Positions 54,317 to 62,389 of a stretch of 64,000 bases of DNA are shown here, in pieces. Positions within the stretch are counted from its first letter, which is position 1, and each line of letters begins with the position of its first letter. A program made the position numbers and the translations under genes. Below the pieces are notes generated by a model, which searched no databases, was not told the DNA's origin, and worked only from the letters and a program-made list of their open reading frames with translations. Source of the stretch: JALYNX01 sp963746905 (GTDB lineage Bacteria > Actinomycetota > Acidimicrobiia > Spongiisociales > ZC4RG35); the NCBI GenBank assembly GCA_963746905.1, contig CAVVCY010000003.1, forward strand, positions 186,001 through 250,000. The letters are read 5' to 3'.

Positions 54317-55406
54317 ACGGCGCCGGATTCTGGTCCTTATCAAGGGATTGGGAATTGGGGGCGCGGAGCGACTGATCGCCGAGGGTGCGACGTATTGGAA
54401 CCGCGACCAGTTCGACTATCGCGTGGCCTACTTCCTCCCCTGGAAGGACCAACTGGTCGCCGAGATCGAGGGACATGGGGTGAGTGTGGATTGCGTTGGA
54501 TCCGAACGAGGCTTGGGGCTGACTGCTTATCGCAATCTTCGCTCCCTGATCTCTGAATGGGATCCCGATCTGATTCATGCCCATCTCCCGAGCGCCGGGA
54601 TCCTGGCTCGTCTCGCCGGCAGACGCCCGGTGGTCTACACCGAGCACAACATCGCGAGCTCCTATCGGCAGCCGACCAGATCGGTCAACCGCCTCAGCTA
54701 TGGCAGAAATACTTCGGTGATTGCCGTGTCCGACGCAGTGGCTGAAGGTCTGACCGGGTATCCCGGGCCCACACCAAAAGTGATCCCCAATGGAGTCTCG
54801 GTCTCGGTCAGCCCCGCGGAGGTCGAAGCGGTGCGGACCGAGCTCGGCATCCGGCCCGACCAGTCGCTCGTGGTCCATGTAGGCAACATCCGTCCCCACA
54901 AAGGCCACGAGAACCTGATTGCGGCGACTGCGCTCCTGGTGCGTGACGATCCCGATGTTCTGGTGGTATCGGTAGGAGCCGAGAAGCACGCTGGCGACCT
55001 GGACCGGGTACGGGCGTCCGCGGAATCTGCGGGTGTTTCAGCTCAAATTCGATTCATGGGCAGACGTGAGGATGCCAGGAGCTTCCTTGCTGCGGCCGAT
55101 GTGGTGGTCAACCCGGCCGACGTCGAGGGCTTGCCCCTTGCCATCCTCGAAGCGCTGGCGTTGAGTCGGCCGGTGGTGGCCACCGCGGTGGGAGGGGTGC
55201 CGACAGTGGTGGTCGACAATGTGACCGGTCTTCTCGTGCCTGCGGGTGACCCCGATGCCCTTGCGGCCGCGCTGAGGACCGCGCTCGACTCCCCCGACGC
55301 CAAGAGTTGGGGGCAGGCAGGCGCAGAGCTCGTTTCAACCCAGTACGGAATCGCCCGCATGATCGCCGACTACGAGAGCCTGTACCGGGAAGTGCTCGAT
55401 GCCTGA
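54294..55406 (+). CDS. Glycosyltransferase family 4
   Basis: 370 residues, GT-B. ILVLIKGLGIGGAERLIAEG is a classic GT4 start, TEHNIASSYR belongs to the acceptor domain, VHVGNIRPHKGHENLI opens the donor domain, and NPADVEGLPLAILEALALSRPVVA holds the donor-binding glutamates. It adds one sugar to the lipid-linked glycan. ATG 54294 lies within the end of the (corrected) epimerase gene, and its own end overlaps the acetyltransferase start by eight bases. Confidence 0.9.
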   Translation: MASSTPGERRRILVLIKGLGIGGAERLIAEGATYWNRDQFDYRVAYFLPWKDQLVAEIEGHGVSVDCVGSERGLGLTAYRNLRSLISEWDPDLIHAHLPSAGILARLAGRRPVVYTEHNIASSYRQPTRSVNRLSYGRNTSVIAVSDAVAEGLTGYPGPTPKVIPNGVSVSVSPAEVEAVRTELGIRPDQSLVVHVGNIRPHKGHENLIAATALLVRDDPDVLVVSVGAEKHAGDLDRVRASAESAGVSAQIRFMGRREDARSFLAAADVVVNPADVEGLPLAILEALALSRPVVATAVGGVPTVVVDNVTGLLVPAGDPDALAAALRTALDSPDAKSWGQAGAELVSTQYGIARMIADYESLYREVLDA

Positions 55407-56347
55407 AATGGAAATCAGACCCGCTCGACCCGAGGACGTTGCCGGCATTTTGGAGGTTCTCGGCGCGGCACTGGGTGAAACGGTGCTTCTGAAGAGGACA
55501 CCCGAGCAGTGGGCCTGGAAGCACGAACGCAACCCATTCGGGCGATCGCATCGTCCTGCTCGCGTGGTTTGGAGACCGCATCGCCGGAGTGCGCGCTCTG
55601 ATGCGCTGGGACCTCCTGACGGCACATGGCCACCAGGTGAGATGCCTGCGACCGGTGGACACTGCCACTCATCCCGATTTCGAGCGACGCGGCGTGTTCA
55701 AGGCACTGACTCTCGAGGCAGTCGACATGGCCAAGGACTCCGGAATCAACCTCATCTTCAACACACCAAATCCTCGTTCCGGCGCCGGATACCTTTCGAT
55801 GGGTTGGCGCGAGGTGGGGGCGATTGGAGGCCTGGTTCGCCCGAGATTCGGCGCCTCGGTGCCGGGCGATGCGGATGAAGCCCCCGCCCTTCACATAGTG
55901 GCCCCGGGAGTGAACGGATTTCGGCCCGTCGAGAAGCCGGACCGCCCGCCTCGCGGGTTGAGGACCCCGAGGACGGAGGAGTATCAACGCTGGCGTTTCG
56001 GATCGCATCCGACTGTTCACTATGGGACCATCCCTGAGAGCCACGGAGCGGCGCTGGTGCGGGTGGGTGTCCGCGACGGGCGTACCGAACTTGTTCTGTC
56101 CGATCTTCTCGGTGGAGCGGGGCGTCGGGCCGTCGCGAGGGCCGGGGCCATCAATCGCGGCGCCTACCTCGCCGGCTACTTTTCGAAGGGCTCGCCGGAG
56201 AGAGCGTCCGCGGTCAAAGGAGGGATGTTCCCGGTGCCGGGCCTGAAGACATTGCAGCTCGTCGCGCTTCCTCTCACCGACCTCGATATGGATCCCTTCG
56301 ATCTACGCTCCTGGGACATCGCCACAAGTGATTTGGAGTTGTTGTGA
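55399..56347 (+). CDS. GNAT family N-acetyltransferase, one-base shift
   Basis: The N-terminal part (MEIRPARPEDVAGILEVLG ... WAWKHERNPFG) and the main part (VRALMRWDLLTAHGHQ, then HPDFERRGVFKALTLEAVDMAK with the acetyl-CoA loop) are in different frames. An extra G in GGG at 55540-55542 explains it; restored, the joint reads NPFGDRIVLLAWFGDRIAGV. The protein is about 315 residues and resembles GNAT proteins beside glycosyltransferases that acetylate sugar amines. It overlaps neighbours on both sides by a few bases. The substrate could be the amino sugar made by the 44514 aminotransferase. Confidence 0.8.
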
Positions 56348-57705
56348 GTAGCGAAGGCTGGTTCTGGGCTGTGACCGGCGCGTCCGCGGTATTCCTTGGC
56401 TTGGCCATCGCACTCGGCGCCTCGGGCGTCGGGGTGGTGCTCATGGCCATCCTGGGAACGGTGCTGATGGCAGGACTTGGTTCGTTCATCCGGCGGCCCG
56501 TCGACGCAGCTTGGATCGCGAGATGGGTGACACTCGGCTTCGTTGCCAAGGTTCTTGGATCGTTCGCCCGCTGGTACATGGTGCAGCACATCTATGAGGC
56601 GGGCGACTCTCTCGCCTATTACAAGGCCGGCACACTATTGGCCGATATCTGGAGATCAGGCTCCGTTCCGGCCCTCTCGGCGGGCGGAGGCGGCGGATTC
56701 GGGACACAGGTGGTCGAGTCCTTTACCGGCGGCCTGTTCGCAATCTTCACCCCGGATCTGCTCGGCGGGTTCGTGATTTTCAGCATGCTTTCGTTCCTCG
56801 GCCAACTCGGCCTCTACGCAGCATTCCGGCGCTGGGCCAAACCCCATCAACTCAAGCCCTACGCATTTCTTGTCCTGTTCCTCCCCACCTACGCATTCTG
56901 GCCATCGAGCATCGGCAAGGACGCCCTGGTCATCCTCTGTCTGGGAATGGGGGCCTATTTCATCTCCCGGCTTCTGGACAGTTTCGAGTTGCGTTGGATC
57001 CTTCCCCTCGGCCTGGCGTTGATCGGTCTCGGATTGATCCGGATCCATGTTGCTGCGCTGGTTGCCCTCTCCCTCGTCGTGGCGCTCCTTGTCTCAAAGT
57101 TGAGGATCGGCTCCGGGTTCCTGGCCAGAAGTAGAAAACTTCTGACCTTTGCTGGAGCGGCCGTGGCAGTCGTGGTAGCGGTGACACTGATTCCGGACAT
57201 CGTCGGTCTGAGGCTCTCTGATTTCGGCGATCTGACCCCATTCACGGCGGAGATAACGCGCCGCACCTCTGAGAGTGGAACGGTGGCCGCCGGCAACCCT
57301 GTGAGCTCAATCGTCGATCTGCCAGGCGCAGTCGCTCTGGTGTTGTTCCGACCCTTCATATTCGAGGCGACCGAGCTCCAACACTTCCTCGCCGCCGCCG
57401 AAACGACTTTGATCCTTCTACTTACCGTCTGGAAGCTGCCCGCAATGTTCCGTAACTGGCGGGAGTGGCGGAAGAACGCCTACCTGGTTTTTTGCACCAT
57501 CTATACATTCTCGTTCGCTGTCATGTTCTCCGTCGTCCGCAACCTGGGGATCATCGCTCGCCAGCGTGGCCAGGTCCTTGCCTTCTTCCTGGCCGTGGTG
57601 ATCGGGCTCGGCTGGAACGAGGCCAAAAAGGTCACTCGCGCCCGTATCCCGGTGCCCCCACTCGAGCCGGAGCCCGATCTCACCGGGACGGCTGTCCATC
57701 GGTGA
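56344..57705 (+). CDS. Multi-pass membrane protein, candidate glycan polymerase
   Basis: 453 residues with about eleven hydrophobic helices. A long soluble loop between helices 2 and 4 holds HIYEAGDSLAYYKAG and GGGGFGTQVVESFTG, and later FLPTYAFWPSSIGKDALVILCLG. The latter pattern occurs in uncharacterised membrane proteins of actinobacterial polysaccharide loci. I infer a Wzy-like polymerase because this locus lacks another obvious one, but no motif proves it. GTG start, overlapping the preceding stop by four bases; the following gene overlaps by four bases too. Confidence 0.72.
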   Translation: MSSEGWFWAVTGASAVFLGLAIALGASGVGVVLMAILGTVLMAGLGSFIRRPVDAAWIARWVTLGFVAKVLGSFARWYMVQHIYEAGDSLAYYKAGTLLADIWRSGSVPALSAGGGGGFGTQVVESFTGGLFAIFTPDLLGGFVIFSMLSFLGQLGLYAAFRRWAKPHQLKPYAFLVLFLPTYAFWPSSIGKDALVILCLGMGAYFISRLLDSFELRWILPLGLALIGLGLIRIHVAALVALSLVVALLVSKLRIGSGFLARSRKLLTFAGAAVAVVVAVTLIPDIVGLRLSDFGDLTPFTAEITRRTSESGTVAAGNPVSSIVDLPGAVALVLFRPFIFEATELQHFLAAAETTLILLLTVWKLPAMFRNWREWRKNAYLVFCTIYTFSFAVMFSVVRNLGIIARQRGQVLAFFLAVVIGLGWNEAKKVTRARIPVPPLEPEPDLTGTAVHR

Positions 57706-58295
57706 AACGGGCCTTGGACTTCACGGTCTCTGCGTTCGGGCTATTGATCCTGTCGCCCGTCCTGGCTGTCATCGCCGTCATGGTGTGGTGGAGATTGGGC
57801 CGGCCCATTTTCTTCAAACAGGAGCGACCCGGCCTTCGCGGCACCCCTTTCACCCTCGTCAAGTTCCGCACCATGCTCCTCGCCCCGGTTGACCCCCAGA
57901 ACGGATCCACCGACCGTGATCGTCTCGATCCATTCGGGCAGAAGTTGAGAAGCACCAGCCTGGACGAGCTTCCCGAGCTCTGGAACGTCCTGAGAGGAGA
58001 CATGAGCCTGGTCGGCCCACGACCTCTCCTCATGCAGTATCTGCCGCTCTACTCAGAGCGCCAGGCCCGTCGCCATGAGGTCAAACCCGGAGTCACCGGG
58101 TGGGCTCAGATCAACGGTCGCAACTCCACACCCTGGCCGGAGCGGCTCGAAATGGATGTCTGGTACGTGGACAACCACACGTTGTGGCTGGACCTGAAGA
58201 TCCTGGCCATGACCATCCCCAGCGCCCTCCGCCGTAGCGGTGTCACCCAGGAAGGCCAGGCGACCGTCGAATACTTCACAGGCTCCGGGTCTTGA
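57702..58295 (+). CDS. Sugar transferase, PglC-like phosphoglycosyl transferase
   Basis: A compact 197-residue initiating transferase with one membrane-entering helix (LDFTVSAFGLLILSPVLAVIAVMVWW). It has FFKQERPGLRGTPFTLVKFRTM and the catalytic STSLDELPELWNVLRGDMSLVGPRP, ending with GVTGWAQINGRN. PglC-type enzymes move a 4-amino- or 4-acylamino-6-deoxy sugar phosphate to undecaprenyl phosphate. GTG 57702 overlaps the preceding stop by four bases. Its neighbour encodes a formyltransferase, which suggests the first sugar is N-formylated. Confidence 0.9.
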   Translation: MKRALDFTVSAFGLLILSPVLAVIAVMVWWRLGRPIFFKQERPGLRGTPFTLVKFRTMLLAPVDPQNGSTDRDRLDPFGQKLRSTSLDELPELWNVLRGDMSLVGPRPLLMQYLPLYSERQARRHEVKPGVTGWAQINGRNSTPWPERLEMDVWYVDNHTLWLDLKILAMTIPSALRRSGVTQEGQATVEYFTGSGS

Positions 58296-59071
58296 CCAGG
58301 TTCGCCTTCGCCGGTGACCGCCAGTCGGCCGTGCATTGTCTTTCGATCCTTCTCGAAGCCGACGCGCCGCCCGATGCGCTCCTGGTTTCGGGGCCGGATC
58401 GAGCGACCCATGACCAGGTGCTCCGTGAGATGAGCGGGCTGTCCTCCGGTCGCGTTCTTGTCGGTAAGCAGTTCCGTGAATCGGATGGCATGGAACTGTT
58501 GAAGTCCCTGGACCTGGATTACATCATCGGGGTGCATTTCCCCTACATCGTCCCCGACGAGGTGCTCGAGATCCCTCGCATCGGAGTCCTCAACCTTCAT
58601 CCGGCTCTGCTCCCCTACAACCGAGGATGGCACACCCCGAGTTGGGCCATCCTCGATGGCACGCCGATTGGAGCCACGCTTCATTTCATGGACAGTGGGC
58701 TCGATACCGGGGACATCGTTACCCAGATCGAGGTCGAGGCCTGGCCAGAGGACACCGCTGACACGCTATACCGGCGTCTTGTCGACCTCGAGGTCGAGTT
58801 GTTCCGCCAGGCGTGGCCTTTGCTCGCCTCCGGCAGCCCGCCCCGGCAACCCCAGTCGATCAATGAGGGATCCGGCCATAACAAGGCGGACCTCGCCTCT
58901 GACTCAATTCGGCGGCTTGATCTGGATGCGGTGAAGCCGGTGAAGGAGGTCCTGCAAACCATCCGCGCGCTGACCACCAACAACGTGTCCGAAGCTGCGT
59001 ACTTCGACGTTGGAGGCCGGCGTTACATGGTGCAGGTCAGCATCACACCTGAAGACGCAACCTCCGACTAA
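58292..59071 (+). CDS. Formyltransferase acting on a nucleotide-linked amino sugar (inferred)
   Basis: The formyltransferase signature is present: NLHPALLPYNRG (N101, H103), WAILDGTPIGATLHFMDSGLDTGDI (D138), giving the Asn-His-Asp triad of 10-formyl-tetrahydrofolate enzymes. It has 259 residues, shorter than methionyl-tRNA formyltransferase, and lies in a glycan operon. I infer N-formylation of a UDP- or dTDP-4-amino sugar. TTG start overlapping the previous stop (TTGA); the 3' end overlaps the convergent gene by four bases. Confidence 0.82.
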   Translation: MTRFAFAGDRQSAVHCLSILLEADAPPDALLVSGPDRATHDQVLREMSGLSSGRVLVGKQFRESDGMELLKSLDLDYIIGVHFPYIVPDEVLEIPRIGVLNLHPALLPYNRGWHTPSWAILDGTPIGATLHFMDSGLDTGDIVTQIEVEAWPEDTADTLYRRLVDLEVELFRQAWPLLASGSPPRQPQSINEGSGHNKADLASDSIRRLDLDAVKPVKEVLQTIRALTTNNVSEAAYFDVGGRRYMVQVSITPEDATSD

Positions 59072-60228
59072 CCGCCCCAACGCTCGACGAGCGCCGGATA
59101 GAGGCCCTTGCGGCTGGCCACTTCGGCGTAGGCCCCCATCACCCGGTTGACTATGTCCCGTTCGTCGAACAAGGAGTGCGCACGCTCGAACGATGACCGG
59201 GACATGGCTGCCCTCAGCTCCGAATCGTCGCCCACCCTGGTGATCGCCTCGGTCAAGGCATCGACATCCCTCACGGGAAAGAGAAGGCCGTTCACCCCGT
59301 GATCCACCACCTGACGGCATCCTCGGATGTCGGTGGCGATCACGGGCAGACCAGACGCCGCAGCCTCCATCGCCGCTCGCGGGAAGCCCTCGCGATGGCT
59401 AGGAAGGACGAACAAGTCCAACGCCTGGTAGAGCCGCTCGACATCCTTCCGCATGCCGAGGAATCTGACCCCATGGGCCTCGGCGTCGGCAAGAAGCTCC
59501 TCGGACACAGCATCTGACTTCTCGTGATCTTTCGGTCCGACTACAAGGACCACGTAGCGACCGTCCAGGCGTTTGGCGGCCTCGATCAACTCGGGCACGC
59601 CTTTCTCCTCGACAAGTCGGGCAACCAGGCCCACCGCGATCTGTTCATCATCCAGGCCCAACTCCTTCCGTACCTGTGTCCTCAGCTCGGGATTGGGGTG
59701 GAACCTCTCGAGATCGACGCCGTTGCCCAACAGGTGAAGCTTGGAGCGGGGCATGATCTTTCGCTGCCAGAGCAGCTCGAAGTCCTCCGGGCTCTGGATC
59801 AACTCGGCGTCGGAGAACCTCGACGCGACCCATTCCAGCGTGTAGACGATGGCTCGCTTTGGGAAGGACGATTCGGGAGTCGCATAGAGGCCATGAATCG
59901 TGTTCACCACTATGGGCACGCCGGCGAACCGGCCCACGATCCGGCCGTAAACGCCCGGCTTGGGGTTGTGGGTATGGAGGATGTCCGGCCGTTCCCGTCG
60001 CAAGATCGTCCAGAACTGCACGATGGCCCGCAGGTCAGCCCACAGATTCATCCCCCGAGTCGAGGAAGTGAGCGCGATATGGCGGATGCCTCTGGCCTCG
60101 AGGTCGGGTACCGAATCACCGGCGGCGCTGATCCCGATCGACTCGCCCATCTCGCGCGCTGCTTCGAGTTGAGGCAGAACCAGGTAACGCAGGCTCATGT
60201 CGATTGTCGTCAAATGGGCGATCTTCAT
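59068..60228 (-). CDS. Glycosyltransferase family 4
   Basis: 386 residues, GT-B. KIAHLTTIDMSLRYLVLPQL, then THNPKPGVYGRIVGRFAGVP belongs to a subfamily common in capsule and WecA-type loci; VARLVEEKGVPELIEAAK opens the donor domain and PSHREGFPRAAMEAAASGLPVI contains the donor-binding glutamates. It lies downstream of, and overlaps by ATGA, the GT4 gene at 60225, so both are made together. Confidence 0.9.
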   Translation of the reverse strand: MKIAHLTTIDMSLRYLVLPQLEAAREMGESIGISAAGDSVPDLEARGIRHIALTSSTRGMNLWADLRAIVQFWTILRRERPDILHTHNPKPGVYGRIVGRFAGVPIVVNTIHGLYATPESSFPKRAIVYTLEWVASRFSDAELIQSPEDFELLWQRKIMPRSKLHLLGNGVDLERFHPNPELRTQVRKELGLDDEQIAVGLVARLVEEKGVPELIEAAKRLDGRYVVLVVGPKDHEKSDAVSEELLADAEAHGVRFLGMRKDVERLYQALDLFVLPSHREGFPRAAMEAAASGLPVIATDIRGCRQVVDHGVNGLLFPVRDVDALTEAITRVGDDSELRAAMSRSSFERAHSLFDERDIVNRVMGAYAEVASRKGLYPALVERWGG

Positions 60229-61319
60229 GTGAGCGCCTCGGCCAGCCGTTCGGCGTATCCGGAGATGACGTGGCTCATCGCAAAACGACTGCGAACGTGG
60301 GCTTGGGCGGCAAGGCCCAACCGGTGGGTCAGGTCGTGATCGGCTGCAAGTGAAGTGAGGGCCTTGGTCAGCCCATCCCCGCTGTCCCGGCCAACCACGA
60401 ATCCGGTCTCGCCGTCGAGTACCGCCTCCCGGACACCACCGACGTCAACAGCCACGGCCGGCACCGAAGATGCACCAGCCTCGAGGATCGCCGCCGGCAG
60501 GCCCTCCGTGCGCGAGGTCAAGAGCAACACGTCTGCCCACTCGAAATGGGGCGAGACATCGTCGACCGCACCCGTCATCTCGATCCTGTTCACTATTCCC
60601 ATCAACCTGGCCTCGTTTCGCACCTGATCCATCAGCGGCCCGGACCCGACAAACCGGGCAACAGCATCGGGAACCGAGGCGACGCTACGCAGAGCAAGCA
60701 ATGGGTCCTTCTCGTCCGAGAGACTCCCCACCACCACTGCCCGCAGCGGCCCGACGTCACGGCCCGACCGCGACCGGAACATCTCCTCGGGAACCCCTGT
60801 GTAAGTCACATCGACCTTGCCCGCGAGCGAAGGCTCCAAGTCCAGAAGTTGACGGGAGGTGGCCTCGCAGACTGCAAACACCCTGATGGCTCTGCGGAGC
60901 ATCCAACGATTTGCCACCCGCGCCGGGCCCGAACGTATCCAATAGTCGGGCTCGCCGATGGCGATGTAGACCATAGGAGGCGTCGTCCTCAACGTGGCCA
61001 GAGCCGCATAACGCAGGGTCGAGCCACCGTTGGCCAGGACCAGATCAGGTTGGAAGTCTTTGATCCGTTGCGTCAGGGCCTGGGCGATATGGCGGTTGAG
61101 GCGCCCGGGACGGGATGATTCGACCCCGGTGAGACACTCGATGGCCACGCGGCGGGCATCGCCGGACGTTGTGAGGCTCACGGCGTCGACCACCCATCCG
61201 TGGGCGGGGAGACCCGTTGCGAGACGCTCAGTGAATACCTCGGCCCCGCGTCGCCGATCGGTCGCCGTGACGATCAGAACCCGCGGCCCTTCTTCCCCGG
61301 CCCTCTGCGACATTGACAT
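60225..61319 (-). CDS. Glycosyltransferase family 4
   Basis: About 364 residues. GPRVLIVTATDRRRGAEVFTERLA starts the acceptor domain, VVGSLSDEKDPLLALRSVA opens the donor domain and SRTEGLPAAILEAGASSVPAVAVD carries the donor-binding glutamates. The start is ATG 61319 (or ATG 61313); the frame is open farther upstream through acpS, but no conserved sequence lies there. It abuts the acpS stop, so the glycan genes appear to be read on from the housekeeping operon. Confidence 0.88.
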   Translation of the reverse strand: MSMSQRAGEEGPRVLIVTATDRRRGAEVFTERLATGLPAHGWVVDAVSLTTSGDARRVAIECLTGVESSRPGRLNRHIAQALTQRIKDFQPDLVLANGGSTLRYAALATLRTTPPMVYIAIGEPDYWIRSGPARVANRWMLRRAIRVFAVCEATSRQLLDLEPSLAGKVDVTYTGVPEEMFRSRSGRDVGPLRAVVVGSLSDEKDPLLALRSVASVPDAVARFVGSGPLMDQVRNEARLMGIVNRIEMTGAVDDVSPHFEWADVLLLTSRTEGLPAAILEAGASSVPAVAVDVGGVREAVLDGETGFVVGRDSGDGLTKALTSLAADHDLTHRLGLAAQAHVRSRFAMSHVISGYAERLAEALT

Positions 61320-61321
61320 GG

Positions 61322-61699
61322 TCAGTGCTGCTCGGACACCGCGACCGCCATCACCAGCGCCGACGTGTTGGTGTGGGTGATGGTCACGAGGACTTCGGTT
61401 ACTCCGAGTTGGTGGGCGCGCCTGGCCGCGGTGCCTGTCATCCGGACAGTCGGCTTGCCGCCCCCAGTGATTTCGATGTCTTGCCAACGGACACGCCGCC
61501 ACCCGGTGCCGAGTGACTTCATGACCGCCTCCTTGCCCGCAAAGCGGGCAGCAAGGCGACGCGCCGGGTTTGAGAATCGAAAGGCGTATTCGCGCTCGTG
61601 ATCGGTGAAGCACCGCTCTGCAAATCTCGGATACCGGTCCAGCACCCTTTCGACGCGATCGATGTCGGCGAGATCTACTCCCAGACCGAGGATGCGCAC
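61322..61699 (-). CDS. acpS: Holo-[acyl-carrier-protein] synthase
   Basis: 125 residues. GLGVDLADIDRVE with the metal aspartate and RLAARFAGKEAVMKSLG with the metal glutamate are diagnostic. It transfers 4'-phosphopantetheine from CoA to acyl carrier protein. In actinobacteria it lies between glmS and nnr; here glmS is about 690 bases away, and nnr is displaced by the whole glycan locus. Confidence 0.97.
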   Translation of the reverse strand: MRILGLGVDLADIDRVERVLDRYPRFAERCFTDHEREYAFRFSNPARRLAARFAGKEAVMKSLGTGWRRVRWQDIEITGGGKPTVRMTGTAARRAHQLGVTEVLVTITHTNTSALVMAVAVSEQH

Positions 61700-61738
61700 G
61701 TTGTCAGGCTACCGACGAAGATCGATGAGAATCGCACC

Positions 61739-62287
61739 ATGGTCCAGAAAGCCATCGTCCCTAAAGTCGGAACCTGGCACATCGATCGGTCCCACAGTGA
61801 CCTACGCATCACTGCACGGCACCTCATGGTTGCCAAGGTTCGTGGCACCTTCACCGAATTCGAAGGGACCATCATCGTGACCGAAAACCCTGCAGAGTCC
61901 AGTGTCGAGTTTGAAGCCAAAGCTGCCTCGGTCACGACGGGGACCTCGGACCGTGACAACCACCTGCGCTCCTCCGACTTCCTGGACGCGGAGCAATATC
62001 CGCTTGTCACCTTCGTCTCAACCGGCCTCGTCCCTCGTGGCAAGAATTGGGACCTCACCGGTGACCTGACCATTCGAGACACCACTCGATCAGTTACCTT
62101 CCACATGACCTTTGAGGGCGGTGCGATCGACCCCTATGGCAACTCGAAGGCCGCCTTTTCAGCGGTCGGAGAGATCGAGCGCAAGGAATGGGGGCTCACC
62201 TGGAATGTGCCCCTCGAGGGAGACGGCGTCCTCGTCTCCGAGAAGCTCAGGCTCGAGTTCGACGTCGAGGCCACGCTGGAGGCTTGA
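61739..62287 (+). CDS. YceI family protein
   Basis: 182 residues of the lipocalin-like YceI fold. TWHIDRSHSDLRITARHLMVAKVRGTF, then SRDNHLRSSDFLDAEQYPLVTF and DLTIRDTTRSVTF are typical. Members bind long-chain polyisoprenoid or similar amphiphiles. No signal peptide is visible, so it is probably cytoplasmic. ATG 61739 is 40 bases from the divergent acpS start. Whether it binds undecaprenyl lipids used by the nearby glycan genes is unknown. Confidence 0.9.
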   Translation: MVQKAIVPKVGTWHIDRSHSDLRITARHLMVAKVRGTFTEFEGTIIVTENPAESSVEFEAKAASVTTGTSDRDNHLRSSDFLDAEQYPLVTFVSTGLVPRGKNWDLTGDLTIRDTTRSVTFHMTFEGGAIDPYGNSKAAFSAVGEIERKEWGLTWNVPLEGDGVLVSEKLRLEFDVEATLEA

Positions 62288-62306
62288 TTGCCGGCCGGAG
62301 CAGTTT

Positions 62307-62367
62307 GTCCCCCTGCGAAGCGGGGGGACCGATGCCAACGAGCGCAGCGAGCGCGTCGAGGGGGGCC
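62307..62367. repeat. GC-rich palindromic element between yceI and glmS
   Basis: GTCCCCC, TGCGAAGC, GGGGGGAC makes a stem-loop at 62307-62329; a GCGCAGCGAGCGCG patch and a G run follow to 62367. The order of words resembles the element at 43091-43153 read on the other strand. Probably a small interspersed element; it may act as a terminator for the convergent genes. Confidence 0.6.
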
Positions 62368-62389
62368 AACCGCCCTCGCTTCGCTTTGT

